NCBI GenBank assembly: GCA_964418695.1
Contig: CAYQMN010000007.1
Span: 1-64,000 of the forward strand
Reading direction: 5' to 3'
From: Prado023 sp964418695
GTDB taxonomy: Bacteria; Actinomycetota; Actinomycetes; S36-B12; CAIYMF01
Length of the DNA: 64,000 nt
Positions 42,537 to 51,230 of the stretch are shown here, in pieces (the first letter of the stretch is position 1; each line of letters starts with the position of its first letter). The notes under the pieces were generated by a model. That model had not been told where the DNA came from. It did no database searches and was given only the letters and a program-made list of their open reading frames with translations. The position numbers and the translations under genes are program-made.

Positions 42537-44150
42537 TTCGCATCCCTGTCCGACCGGCTGTCCGCGACCTTCAAGGGTCTGCGTGGCAAGGGCCGGCTCT
42601 CCGAGGCCGACATCGCGGCGACGATCCGCGAGATCCGCATCGCCCTGCTCGAGGCTGACGTCGCGCTGCCGGCCGTCACGGCATTCACCGATCGGGTGCG
42701 TGAGCGCGCCGTCGGGGCGGAGGTCTCTGGTGCGCTGAACCCGGCGCAGCAGGTCGTCAAGATCGTCCACGAGGAGCTCATCGGGCTGCTCGGCGGGGAG
42801 ACCCGGCGGCTTCGCATGGCCAAGAACCCGCCCACCGTCATCCTGCTCGCGGGCCTGCAGGGCGCGGGAAAGACCACCCTGGCCGGCAAGCTGGCGCGGC
42901 ACCTGCGCGAGCAGGGCCACACCCCGATGCTGGTGGCTGCCGACCTGCAGCGCCCCAACGCGGTCGACCAGCTCCAGGTCGTGGCCGAGCGGGCGAAGGT
43001 GCCGGTGTTCGCCCCCGAGTCGGGCAACACAGGCGCGAACCCGCAGTCGACCTGGGGCAACCCGGTCGAGGTCGCCCGCGAGGGCGTCGAGCTGGCCAAG
43101 GTGGCCCAGCACGACGTGGTCATCGTCGACACCGCCGGCCGGCTGGCGATCGACGAGGCGCTCATGGAGCAGCTGCGTCAGGTGCGCGACGCCGTCCAGC
43201 CCGACGAGACCCTGCTGGTCGTCGACGCGATGATCGGCCAGGACGCGGTGAACACCGCGCGGGCCTTCCACGAGGGCGTCGGCTTCGACGGCGTGGTGCT
43301 CACCAAGCTCGACGGCGACGCCCGCGGTGGCGCCGCGCTGTCGGTCGTGACCGTGACCGGCGTCCCGGTGATGTATGCCTCCACCGGCGAGAAGCTCACC
43401 GACTTCGAGCTGTTCCACCCCGACCGGATGGCCTCGCGCATCCTGGACATGGGCGACGTCCTGACCCTGATCGAGCAGGCCGAGAAGGCGTTCGACGCCG
43501 CCGAGGCCGAGAAGATGGCGGGGAAGTTCACCTCAGGCGAGGACTTCACCCTCGACGACTTCCTCTCCCAGATGCAGGCCCTGCGCAAGATGGGCTCGCT
43601 GGGCAAGCTGCTGGGGATGCTGCCCGGGATGGGCGAGCTGCGCGAGCAGATCGACAACATCGACGAGCGCGACATCGACCGGCTGCAGGCGATCATCCAG
43701 TCGATGACCCCCGGCGAGCGGGCCGACGTCAAGCTGCTCAACGGATCGCGGCGGGCGCGCATCGCGCGCGGTGCCGGAGTGCAGGTCAGCGAGGTCAACC
43801 AGCTGGTCGAGCGGTTCCTGGACGCGCAGAAGATGATGCGCGAGATGCGCTCGGGCATGGGCATCCCGGGGATGCCGGGCATGCCGGGGGCCGGCGGGTC
43901 GAAGAAGGCCCGCGGTCGGGCCCAGAAGCAGCAGTCGAAGGTCGTCCGGGGCGGCAAGTCACGTTCCGGGAACCCGGCCAAGCGCGCCCAGCAGGAGCGC
44001 GAGCGCGCGGCCGCCGCCGAGGCGGGCCCGGGCGCCCTGCCCGCAGGCTTCCCGGACCTGGGCGGCATCGACCCCTCCGCCCTCGGCAAGGGCGGTCCGG
44101 GCGGGATGAACGACCTGCCGCCGGCGTTCAAGGACCTGCTCGGCCGCTGA
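42534..44150 (+). CDS. ffh: Signal recognition particle protein Ffh
   Basis: SRP54 GTPase binding signal peptides and 4.5S RNA. 538 residues. NG domain: G1 GLQGAGKTTLAGK, DLQRPNAVDQL, G3 DTAGRLAIDE, G4 TKLDGDARGG. The Met-rich M domain includes LRKMGSLGKLLGMLPGMGEL and RIARGAGVQVSEVNQLVERF (RNA-binding). The long Lys/Arg/Gly and Ala-rich C-terminal tail (SKKARGRAQKQQ ... PDLGGIDPSAL) is the actinobacterial extension. GTG 42534 fits the leaderless promoter. Confidence 0.96.
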   Translation: MFASLSDRLSATFKGLRGKGRLSEADIAATIREIRIALLEADVALPAVTAFTDRVRERAVGAEVSGALNPAQQVVKIVHEELIGLLGGETRRLRMAKNPPTVILLAGLQGAGKTTLAGKLARHLREQGHTPMLVAADLQRPNAVDQLQVVAERAKVPVFAPESGNTGANPQSTWGNPVEVAREGVELAKVAQHDVVIVDTAGRLAIDEALMEQLRQVRDAVQPDETLLVVDAMIGQDAVNTARAFHEGVGFDGVVLTKLDGDARGGAALSVVTVTGVPVMYASTGEKLTDFELFHPDRMASRILDMGDVLTLIEQAEKAFDAAEAEKMAGKFTSGEDFTLDDFLSQMQALRKMGSLGKLLGMLPGMGELREQIDNIDERDIDRLQAIIQSMTPGERADVKLLNGSRRARIARGAGVQVSEVNQLVERFLDAQKMMREMRSGMGIPGMPGMPGAGGSKKARGRAQKQQSKVVRGGKSRSGNPAKRAQQERERAAAAEAGPGALPAGFPDLGGIDPSALGKGGPGGMNDLPPAFKDLLGR

Positions 44151-44225
44151 GCCGAGGCTGGCCAGCGCCGCGGGCTGTCCGGGCATGTCCACGCTGGTTC
44201 GCAAACCTGCGCAGATCGGACATCG

Positions 44226-44265
44226 ACCTGCCGAGATCGCCCATCTGTGTCCGATTTCGGCAGGT
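44226..44265 (+). terminator. Hairpin terminator after ffh
   Basis: ACCTGCCGAGATCG (44226-44239) pairs with CGATTTCGGCAGGT (44252-44265): 14 bp with one G-T pair and a 12-nt loop. An upstream octamer ATCGGACA (44215-44222) could instead pair with TGTCCGAT (44248-44255), an interleaved alternative. Confidence 0.65.
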
Positions 44266-44294
44266 GCGCTGCAGGGCCGCGAGGAGGGAGGCGC

Positions 44295-45521
44295 ATGCGC
44301 ACGTCGCTGACCTTGGCCCAGGCGCGGCGAGCCGTCCTGGCCGCCCAGGGCTTCGGTCGGCCGCGAGGCACGGACCGGCCACCCGTGGGCACTCGGACGC
44401 TCGCCACGCTCACTCGTCGGCTTGGTGTCGTGCAGATCGACTCGGTCAACGTGCTGGCGCGCGCCCAGTACCTGCCGTTCGTCGCCCGACTCGGCCCGTA
44501 CGACCGCTCCCTGCTCGACGCGATGTCTGCCCGGGCGCCGCGCCAGCTCTTCGAGTATTGGGGGCACGAGGCCGCGCTGCTCCCGGCCGAGAGTCACCGG
44601 CTGATGCGCTGGCGGATGGAGCGCGCGCACACCGAGGCATGGGGCGGGATGCGGCGGATCCAGCGCGACCATCCCGGCCTGGTCGCCGACGTGCTCGCGG
44701 TGGTGGCCGCGCACGGCCCGGTGACCGCGGCCGACGTGGAGGCGATCCTCGAGCACGACCAGGCCCGGGACCGCGAGCACTGGGGCTGGAACTGGTCGCA
44801 GGCCAAGCGCGCCCTGGAGTACCTGTTCTGGTGCGGCGAGATCACGTCCGCTGGGCGCGACTCCGCCTTCCGCCGCCGCTACGCGCTGCCCTCCGCGGTG
44901 CTGCCGGCCGCCGCGCTGGCCGCCCCCACACCGGAGCCGGCGCAGGCGCAGCGCGAGCTGGTCCTGCAGGCCGCCCGGGCGCAGGGAGTCGCGACCGTGG
45001 CCGATCTGGCCGACCACTTTCGGCTCAGCCAGGCGCAGGCCGGTGCCGCGGTGGCGGCGCTGGTGGCGTCCGGTGAGCTGGTGGAGGTCAGCGTGCCCGG
45101 CTGGCCGCCGGCGTACTCGCTGCCCGGCCTGCGGGTTCCGCGCCGCGTGACCGGAAGCGCGCTGCTCGCCCCGTTCGACCCGCTGGTCTGGTTCCGCCCA
45201 CGGACCGAGCGGCTGTTCGGGATGCGCTACCGCATCGAGATCTACACGCCCGCACACAAGCGCGTCCACGGCTACTACGTGCTGCCGTTCCTGCACGACG
45301 AGGCGCTCGTGGCCCGGGTCGACCTCAAGGCCGACCGGGCCGCCGGCCGGCTGCTGGTCCGCGGCGTGCACGGTGAGGGCGAGGTCGGCGCGCCCGCGGT
45401 GGCCGCGCTGGCCGACGAGCTGGCGCTGATGGCCGATTGGCTCGGCCTGTCCGACGTTGCGGTGGCCCCCGTCGGCGACCTCGCAGGTCGCCTGAGCGAC
45501 CAGGTGCGCGCGACCCCCTGA
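44295..45521 (+). CDS. YcaQ/AlkX-type winged-helix DNA glycosylase
   Basis: 408 residues of the HTH_42 (AlkZ-like) superfamily. Tandem winged helices span the protein; the catalytic-type motif VVQIDSVNVLARAQY has Q47-I48-D49, the QxD form of the E. coli YcaQ/AlkX subfamily that unhooks interstrand crosslinks and removes alkylated bases. C-terminal TGSALLAPFDPLVWFRPRTERLF and RIEIYTPAHKRVHGYYVLPFL are also typical. GAGGAGGGAG precedes ATG 44295. A second HTH_42-family gene lies at 54.2 kb. Confidence 0.87.
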   Translation: MRTSLTLAQARRAVLAAQGFGRPRGTDRPPVGTRTLATLTRRLGVVQIDSVNVLARAQYLPFVARLGPYDRSLLDAMSARAPRQLFEYWGHEAALLPAESHRLMRWRMERAHTEAWGGMRRIQRDHPGLVADVLAVVAAHGPVTAADVEAILEHDQARDREHWGWNWSQAKRALEYLFWCGEITSAGRDSAFRRRYALPSAVLPAAALAAPTPEPAQAQRELVLQAARAQGVATVADLADHFRLSQAQAGAAVAALVASGELVEVSVPGWPPAYSLPGLRVPRRVTGSALLAPFDPLVWFRPRTERLFGMRYRIEIYTPAHKRVHGYYVLPFLHDEALVARVDLKADRAAGRLLVRGVHGEGEVGAPAVAALADELALMADWLGLSDVAVAPVGDLAGRLSDQVRATP

Positions 45522-45874
45522 ACCGACGGGCGTCGACCAGCAACGCGGTCGCATCGGATCGCGTGCTGCCGAGCGCGTCAGGGCGATGCGCCAGGCCGAG
45601 CGCCCACGAACCCGGTCAGAACAGCCGGCCTGAGCGGGTCTGGACCTGCTCGCCCGGCGGGTGGCTTCGTCGTGTGGGTGGTCGGCGTGGGGCCGCTGCG
45701 GCGCGGCGGGGATTGGGGATTGACTGCCCGGGATGGCACAATGGCTGGGTCCCGGGCGTCCTGCGGTCCCTCTCAACCGTCAGGTCGCCTGAACCCATGC
45801 GGTCCTCGCATCGTCGGCACCCCCACGTCGCGGCGCAGGATCCACCCCCGGAACCGAAAGCGAACCAGACTCAC
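45522..45874. other. Intergenic region upstream of rpsP, likely promoter/leader
   Basis: 353 bp without a supported gene. A candidate promoter is TTGGGG (45713-45718) with CACAAT (45737-45742), 18-bp spacing. The sequence between 45780 and 45874 would then be a roughly 130-nt leader of the rpsP operon. Confidence 0.4.
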
Positions 45875-46324
45875 GTGTCAGTGAAGATCAAGCTCAAGCG
45901 GATCGGCAAGACCCGCAACCCGCAGTACCGGATCGTGGTCGCCGACTCGCGCACCGCGCGCGGCGGCCGGGCGATCGAGGAGATCGGCATCTACCAGCCC
46001 CGCCAGGAGCCCAGCCTCATCCGCGTGGACTCCGAGCGCGCCCAGTACTGGTTGGGCGTCGGCGCGCAGCCGACCGAGGCCGTGGCCGCGATCCTGAAGG
46101 TCACCGGCGACTGGCAGAAGTTCAAGGGCCTGCCGGGCGAGGAGGGCACCCTCACGCATGCCGCCCCGAAGCCCGACCGTCGCGCCCTGTACGAGGCCGC
46201 GATCGCCGCGGCGGAGGCCGCGGGCAGCAACCCCCGGCCCAAGACGCCCAAGCCGGTCGTCGCCGCCCCCGCTGAGGCGCAGGCCACGCCGGAGGCGCAG
46301 TCCGAGGAGTCCGCCTCGGCATGA
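45875..46324 (+). CDS. rpsP: 30S ribosomal protein S16
   Basis: 149 residues: the S16 domain (MSVKIKLKRIGKTRNPQYRI, VADSRTARGGRAIEEIGIYQP, GAQPTEAVAAILKVTGDW) followed by a 65-residue Ala/Pro/Glu tail found in actinobacteria. GTG 45875 is chosen over GTG 45881 because it gives the standard N-terminus. First gene of the rpsP-KH-rimM-trmD operon; the stop overlaps the KH gene (ATGA). Confidence 0.96.
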   Translation: MSVKIKLKRIGKTRNPQYRIVVADSRTARGGRAIEEIGIYQPRQEPSLIRVDSERAQYWLGVGAQPTEAVAAILKVTGDWQKFKGLPGEEGTLTHAAPKPDRRALYEAAIAAAEAAGSNPRPKTPKPVVAAPAEAQATPEAQSEESASA

Positions 46325-46584
46325 GCGAGGTGATCGAGGACTCCCTGGAGCACCTGGTCAAGGGCATCGTCGACCATCCCGAGGACGTCTCGGTGCGTCG
46401 GCGCAACGGACGCCGCGGCCGCGAGGCCGGCCCGAGCACCTACCAGGTGCGCGTGCACCCGGAGGACATCGGACGCGTGATCGGCCGGGGCGGGCGCACT
46501 GCCACCGCGATCCGCACGGTGGTCAGCGCGCTGAGCGGGGGTCGCGCGGTCCGGGTCGACTTCCTGGACGCCGACGAGCGCTGA
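46321..46584 (+). CDS. KH-domain RNA-binding protein (KhpA-type)
   Basis: 87 residues with the KH core VHPEDIGRVIGRGGRTATAIRT (GxxG is GRGG), preceded by the conserved MSEVIEDSLEHLVKGIVDHPEDV. Slightly longer than usual because of an Arg-rich insertion (RRRNGRRGREAGPS). Always between rpsP and rimM in actinobacteria; probably acts in ribosome assembly or RNA chaperoning. Overlaps rpsP and rimM by ATGA and TGATG. Confidence 0.92.
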   Translation: MSEVIEDSLEHLVKGIVDHPEDVSVRRRNGRRGREAGPSTYQVRVHPEDIGRVIGRGGRTATAIRTVVSALSGGRAVRVDFLDADER

Positions 46585-47327
46585 TGCGCGTGGTGGTCGG
46601 CCGGATCGGCCGCGCCCAGGGCATCCGCGGTGAGGTCACCGTCGAGGTTCGCACCGACGCCCCCGAGGAGAGGTTCTCCGCGGGGGCGCTCGTGCACTGC
46701 AGCGGTCGGGCCGGTTTGCCGGCGACCGTGCAGGTGGCCGGGCATCGCTGGCAGAACGGACGGCTGATCCTGAGCCTGGCGGGCGTGGCCGACCGCAACG
46801 CCGCCGAGCGGCTGCGCGGCGCCCTGCTGGAGGCCGACGTCGACATCAGCGAGGTCGACGAAGACGAGTTCCACGACCTGGCCCTGGTCGGACTCGAGGT
46901 GCGCGACCGGGCCGGGACGATGCTGGGGACCGTCCGCGAGGTCGTGCACCTGCCGGGGCAGGACCTGCTGGCCGTCTCGGTGGTGGGACAGGCCACGCTC
47001 GCAGCCACGGAGGCGGACCCGCCCGGCGATTCGGCGGCTGTCCTTCCGGAGGCAGCGGGGGTGGGCTCATCCGGTGGTTCGGCCGGCGCGTCGGTCGCTG
47101 GTCCTGAGGCCGCGGACACGAGCTCAGCCAGCAGGTCTGCCGGCGCGTCTGTCACTGGTCCTGGCGCTGCCGGCGCTGGCCACGATGTCACGCCTGTGCC
47201 CGCTCCCGATTCGAGCCGAGAGCTCCTCGTCCCGTTCGTGACTCAGATCGTGCCGGTGGTCGACCTCGACGGCGGATTCGTCGTGGTGGACCTGCCCGAG
47301 GGGCTCGACGACCTCGGCGGCGCCTGA
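46584..47327 (+). CDS. rimM: Ribosome maturation factor RimM with low-complexity insertion
   Basis: 30S maturation factor binding S19. 247 residues versus the usual 165-180. N-terminal RimM domain (MRVVVGRIGRAQGIRGEV, LILSLAGVADRNAAERLRG), then a PRC-barrel (DEFHDLALVGLEVRDRAG ... VVHLPGQDLLAV). The barrel is split by an Ala/Gly/Ser/Pro-rich insertion of about 70 residues (about 138-208), after which LLVPFVTQIVPVVDL completes it. The insertion contains a 19-codon-spaced DNA repeat (47082-47106 and 47139-47163). TGATG overlap with the KH gene; shares its final base with trmD. Confidence 0.93.
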   Translation: MRVVVGRIGRAQGIRGEVTVEVRTDAPEERFSAGALVHCSGRAGLPATVQVAGHRWQNGRLILSLAGVADRNAAERLRGALLEADVDISEVDEDEFHDLALVGLEVRDRAGTMLGTVREVVHLPGQDLLAVSVVGQATLAATEADPPGDSAAVLPEAAGVGSSGGSAGASVAGPEAADTSSASRSAGASVTGPGAAGAGHDVTPVPAPDSSRELLVPFVTQIVPVVDLDGGFVVVDLPEGLDDLGGA

Positions 47328-48061
47328 TGCGCCTGGACGTCGTCACGATCTTCCCGGACTACCTGGCGCCGCTGCGGCTCTCACTGGTCGGACGGGCGAT
47401 CGGCGACGGCCTCATCGGCCTGCACGTGCACGACCTGCGCGACTTCACCCACGACCGGCACCGGACCGTCGACGACGCCCCGTACGGCGGCGGACCGGGC
47501 ATGGTGATGAAGCCCGAGCCCTGGGGGGAGGCGCTGCGGCACGTCCTGGCCGAGGGCGACCCGGGCGATCCGGTGCGGCTGGTCGTGCCGACCCCGAGCG
47601 GGCGCCGCTTCGACCAGGCCACAGCCGCGCGCTGGTCGGCGCAGTCCCGGCTCGTCTTCGCCTGCGGGCGCTACGAGGGGATCGACTCGCGGGTGTTCGC
47701 TTGGGCGGCCGGGCTGCAGGCCGGGGGCGTCCCGGTCGCGGTCGAGGAGGTCTCGATCGGCGACTACGTGCTGGCCGGCGGCGAGGCGGCGGTGCTGGTG
47801 ATGGTCGAGGCGGTCGCCCGACTCGTGCCGGGCGTGCTCGGCAACGAGGCCAGCCACGCCGACGACTCCTTCGCGGCCGGGGAGATGGCCGCGCTGCTGG
47901 AGGGCCCGGTGTTCACCCGGCCGCCGGTGTGGGAGGGCCTGGCCGTGCCCGACGTGCTCATGTCCGGCGACCACGGGGCGGTGGCCCGCTGGCGCCGCGA
48001 GCAGGCGCAGACCCGAACCCGCGCGGTCCGCCCGGACCTGGTGGTGGACCCCACGGACTGA
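47327..48061 (+). CDS. trmD: tRNA (guanine(37)-N1)-methyltransferase
   Basis: SPOUT methylase protecting reading frame at tRNA position 37. 244 residues. MRLDVVTIFPDYLAPL, DDAPYGGGPGMVMKPEP, FACGRYEGIDSRVFAW (trefoil knot) and VEEVSIGDYVLAGGEAAVLVMVEA are hallmark segments. Starts with the last base of rimM (TGATG). A 458-bp gap precedes rplS, so rplS has its own leader. Confidence 0.97.
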   Translation: MRLDVVTIFPDYLAPLRLSLVGRAIGDGLIGLHVHDLRDFTHDRHRTVDDAPYGGGPGMVMKPEPWGEALRHVLAEGDPGDPVRLVVPTPSGRRFDQATAARWSAQSRLVFACGRYEGIDSRVFAWAAGLQAGGVPVAVEEVSIGDYVLAGGEAAVLVMVEAVARLVPGVLGNEASHADDSFAAGEMAALLEGPVFTRPPVWEGLAVPDVLMSGDHGAVARWRREQAQTRTRAVRPDLVVDPTD

Positions 48062-48519
48062 GTCCGGGCCGGCGCGGCGGCGGTGGGCGGGCTGTTGTGC
48101 CGGGAGGCCCGCGGGGCGCTGGCCTCGACTGGCTCGAACGGCGCGCCTCGTCTCCAACGTCGACCCAGCCTGCGGCGGTGCGGTGCGCGAGTGCCCAGTC
48201 CGGCGCCCGCACCGGCGACCCGAGCGCCCCGGCAGGATGCGGCGCGTGTCCGCTTGGCGTGGCATGCGGGAGTGCTGGTCTCGACAGGGCACACGTACGC
48301 GCTGCGTCCCCCTGCGCGCTGATCGCGTTTTCGGTCGTTGCCCTCGATGTGGCAGAATTGACGGGCTGCTCGCTCCGCCTCTCTGCCACAGGGGACGCGG
48401 TCCTCGCGAGCCGGCTCCTGAACATCGACAGTCCGCTCCGGCGGACCGACCCCGCGCGGTGCGCCGCGCGAGGACCGACCCCCCGCGGGCGACCTGTGGC
48501 TCCCGCGCTAGGAACCGAC
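48062..48519. other. rplS leader and intergenic region
   Basis: 458 bp without a supported gene. Contains CGCGCGG/CCGCGCG, a 7-bp hairpin with a TGCG loop (48453-48470), flanked on both sides by the direct repeat GGACCGACCCC (48444-48454 and 48472-48482). This is shortly before the rplS start and may be a leader control structure. An AT-richer stretch at 48330-48360 may hold the promoter. Confidence 0.45.
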
Positions 48520-48870
48520 ATGAACAAGCTCGACCTCGTCGACTCCGCGTCGCTGCGCGAGGGCATCCCCGACTTCCGTCCCGGCGACACCGTCAAGGTG
48601 CACGTGAAGGTCGTCGAAGGCACCCGCAGCCGCATCCAGGTCTTCCAGGGCGTCGTCATCCGGCGCCACGGCGGTGGCCTGCGCGAGACCTTCACCGTGC
48701 GCAAGATGAGCTTCGGCACCGGCGTGGAGCGCACGTTCCCGCTGCACACCCCGATCATCGACAAGATCGAGGTCGTGACCCGTGGCGACGTCCGCCGGGC
48801 GAAGCTGTACTACCTGCGCGAGCTGCGCGGCAAGAAGGCCAAGATCCGCGAGAAGCGCGAGAACGGCTGA
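48520..48870 (+). CDS. rplS: 50S ribosomal protein L19
   Basis: 116 residues, normal. MNKLDLVDSASLREGIPDFRPGDTVKVHVKV and VFQGVVIRRHGGGLRETFTVRK and ERTFPLHTPIIDKIEVVTRGDVRRAKLYYLR are all L19. The ATG at 48520 follows TAGGAACCGAC. The frame is open back to 47701 only as an antiphase of trmD. Followed by a strong terminator. Confidence 0.97.
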   Translation: MNKLDLVDSASLREGIPDFRPGDTVKVHVKVVEGTRSRIQVFQGVVIRRHGGGLRETFTVRKMSFGTGVERTFPLHTPIIDKIEVVTRGDVRRAKLYYLRELRGKKAKIREKRENG

Positions 48871-48888
48871 CCCAGCCGAATCGACCCT

Positions 48889-48922
48889 GACGGTCCCCTT
48901 CACCACGGTGGAGGGGACCGTC
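48889..48922 (+). terminator. Terminator after rplS
   Basis: 11-bp perfect stem GACGGTCCCCT (48889-48899) with AGGGGACCGTC (48912-48922), 12-nt loop, 18 nt past the rplS stop. Confidence 0.75.
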
Positions 48923-49185
48923 GCATGGCGCGCACCCGTCTCACTTCGCGGAAGCCGCCCCACGGGGCGGCAGGGCGCGGTGGAGTGGGAGGGACGGATC
49001 GGGGACGGGGATCTGGTCGCATGCGGCTGCCGGCCGAGCGCCCGTTCACTGGACCGCGGCCGGGCTGTGGGGGTGACGGTCGCGCGGGAGCGGCCGGGGG
49101 TAGGGTTCCGCTGGTCCCTCAGTGGGACACGATCGGCGGGGGCGGTTGCGAACCTGCGGGGCTCCAGGCAGAGAGGCGGGCGACG
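48923..49185. other. Region upstream of lepB
   Basis: No gene. A second GC hairpin GCCGCCCC/GGGGCGGC at 48954-48971, then a possible -10 TAGGGT (49101-49106) that could drive lepB. GGCGGGCGACG precedes the lepB ATG. Confidence 0.4.
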
Positions 49186-49998
49186 ATGCACGACTCCGGC
49201 GCCCCGGCCGAGGAGTCCGCGGAGCACGAGTCGAGCCCCCACTCCGGCGCTTCGGGCGCCCCGGCCCAGGAGCCACAGCAGCCCCGGGAGCCCGAGCCGC
49301 GGCCCGGTGGCTTCCTGCGGGGACTGCGCGAGATCGCGGTCGTCGTGATCGCTGCCCTGGTCATCTCCGCCGTCGTGCGCGCGTTCCTGGTTCAGGCCTT
49401 CTGGGTGCCCAGCGGCTCCATGGAGCAGACGCTGGAGCGTGGCGACCGCATCCTGGTCTGGAAGCCGGGCGGACCGCCCGGGCGCGGTGACGTCGTCGTC
49501 TTCCGCGACCCGTCCGACTGGCTCAGCGACGCCCCGCCACCTGGCGGGCTGCGCGGGATGGTCGTCAAGCTGACCACCCTGGTGGGGTTCAGCCAGGACT
49601 CCTACGGCGACGATCTGGTGAAGCGCGTGGTCGGGGTGGGCGGCGACACCGTGGCCTGCTGCTCGACCGACGGCCGGATCGTCCGCAACGGCACGCCGAT
49701 CGACGAGCCCTACCTCTACCCGAACGAGGGGACCAACCAGATCGAGTTCTCCGTCACGGTTCCGCAGGGGCGCCTGTTCGTGATGGGGGATCACCGGTCG
49801 GACTCGGCGGACTCCCGCTTCCACCTCGACGAGGCGGACGGGACGGTCCCGGTGGACAACGTCGTCGGCGTGGCGAAGGTCATCATGTGGCCGATCGCCC
49901 GGTGGTCCACGCTCCCGGACTACCAGGACGTGAGCGCGCCGGCCGGCGAGGACCCCACGTCAACGGCGTCCCCGGCCGCGGACGCGGCAACGCCATGA
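49186..49998 (+). CDS. lepB: Signal peptidase I
   Basis: S26 membrane protease cleaving Sec/Tat signal peptides. 270 residues: an acidic Pro/Glu-rich cytoplasmic N-terminus (1-45), one transmembrane helix (IAVVVIAALVISAVVRAFLV), catalytic Ser78 in WVPSGSMEQTL, catalytic Lys146 in DDLVKRVVGVGGD, and box E GDHRSDSADSR. Single N-terminal anchor is typical of Gram-positives. ATG 49186 is the first start in frame with the acidic leader. rnhB follows after 46 nt. Confidence 0.95.
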   Translation: MHDSGAPAEESAEHESSPHSGASGAPAQEPQQPREPEPRPGGFLRGLREIAVVVIAALVISAVVRAFLVQAFWVPSGSMEQTLERGDRILVWKPGGPPGRGDVVVFRDPSDWLSDAPPPGGLRGMVVKLTTLVGFSQDSYGDDLVKRVVGVGGDTVACCSTDGRIVRNGTPIDEPYLYPNEGTNQIEFSVTVPQGRLFVMGDHRSDSADSRFHLDEADGTVPVDNVVGVAKVIMWPIARWSTLPDYQDVSAPAGEDPTSTASPAADAATP

Positions 49999-50044
49999 CC
50001 CACGCGCACTCCGTGACCCCGCGCACCCCGACCACGGCCACGCC

Positions 50045-50818
50045 ATGACCCCGCCGACGCCCACCCTGCGCCACGAGCGGATGCTGCTGCGCTCGGGGGC
50101 GGAGCTGCTGGCCTGCATCGACGAGGTAGGTCGCGGCGCCCTGGCCGGTCCAGTGAGCGTCGGAGTCACGGTGCTGAGCCTCTCGGTGGGCAGCGCGCCA
50201 CGCGGCCTGCGCGACTCCAAGCTGCTCACGCCCAGTGCGCGGGTGGCGCTGCTGCCCCGGCTGCGCCGCTGGCCGGTGGCGCACGCGGTCGGGCACACCC
50301 AGGCCGACGAGATCGACGCGGTCGGGATCATGGCCGGGCTGCGGGTAGCCGCTGCGCGCGCGTTCGCCCAGCTCCCGGTCCGTCCGGAGCTGGCCCTGCT
50401 CGACGGCAACCACGACTGGGTCACCGACCGGGAGCCTGACGCGCTGTTCCCCGACCCGCGGCTGCAGGCTGCCCGGGACCTGGTCGACCTGTCGGTCCTG
50501 CCCGCGCGGGTGGTGGTGCGGATCAAGGCCGACCAGTCGTGCGCGGGGGTGGCCGCGGCGAGCGTGCTGGCCAAGTGCGAGCGCGACGCGATCATGGTCG
50601 AGCTGGCCGCGCTGCACCCGCAGTACGGGTGGGCCCTGAACAAGGGCTACAGCGCGCCCGAGCACATCGAGGCGCTGGCCGCGCATGGTCCCAGCCCCCT
50701 GCACCGGTGCTCGTGGAACCTCCCGGGGGTAGGCGGCGAGCGCGTCAGCAGCGAGCCGGGCGGCGTCGTGGACGCCAGCGAGCCGGGTCTCGGCACGCTG
50801 TCCCCCGTCTCGGTCTGA
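50045..50818 (+). CDS. rnhB: Ribonuclease HII
   Basis: Removes ribonucleotides from DNA and RNA from hybrids. 257 residues. Catalytic DEVGRG (D26, E27) in CIDEVGRGALAGPV, LLDGNHDW, and AASVLAKCERDAIM with the remaining metal-binding Asp. A C-terminal tail after CSWNLPGV (about 35 residues, Gly/Ser-rich) lacks homology. ATG 50045; an in-frame Met at residue 13 is an alternative. Confidence 0.94.
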   Translation: MTPPTPTLRHERMLLRSGAELLACIDEVGRGALAGPVSVGVTVLSLSVGSAPRGLRDSKLLTPSARVALLPRLRRWPVAHAVGHTQADEIDAVGIMAGLRVAAARAFAQLPVRPELALLDGNHDWVTDREPDALFPDPRLQAARDLVDLSVLPARVVVRIKADQSCAGVAAASVLAKCERDAIMVELAALHPQYGWALNKGYSAPEHIEALAAHGPSPLHRCSWNLPGVGGERVSSEPGGVVDASEPGLGTLSPVSV

Positions 50819-50873
50819 TTCCTCTTCCCGCCGCGGGCGGTCACGGCCAAGGTCTGCCCAGGGGGTGGGCCAC

Positions 50874-51230
50874 ATGGGGGATCCGCACGGACTGGGCAGA
50901 CGCGGCGAGGAGGCCGCGGCCGAGTTCCTGATCGGCCGAGGAATGCAGGTGGTGACGCGCAACTGGCGGTGCCGCCACGGCGAGCTGGACATCGTCGCCC
51001 GCGAGGGCGCCACGATGGTCTTCTGCGAGGTGAAGACCCGGCGCGGGCTGGGCTACGGCAGCCCGTTGGCCGCGATCACGGCGGCCAAGCAGGCGCGGCT
51101 GCGCACGCTCGTGGGCCACTACCTGGCCTGCGTTGGTGGGCACCGCGGCCCGATCCGCATCGATGCGATCGGCATCCTCTGGCCGGTCGGGGGCCAGCCG
51201 GTCATCGACCATCGGCGGGGGGTGGCCTGA
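50874..51230 (+). CDS. YraN family protein (UPF0102), predicted endonuclease
   Basis: 118 residues. Restriction-endonuclease-like fold: GLGRRGEEAAAEFLIGRGM, RNWRCRHGELDIVAREGATMVFCEVKTRRG carries the PD-(D/E)xK-type D...EVK motif. Role not established; YraN is consistently next to rnhB, comM and dprA as here. ATG 50874 preferred; GTG 50865 is possible. TGATG overlap with the ComM gene. Confidence 0.9.
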   Translation: MGDPHGLGRRGEEAAAEFLIGRGMQVVTRNWRCRHGELDIVAREGATMVFCEVKTRRGLGYGSPLAAITAAKQARLRTLVGHYLACVGGHRGPIRIDAIGILWPVGGQPVIDHRRGVA

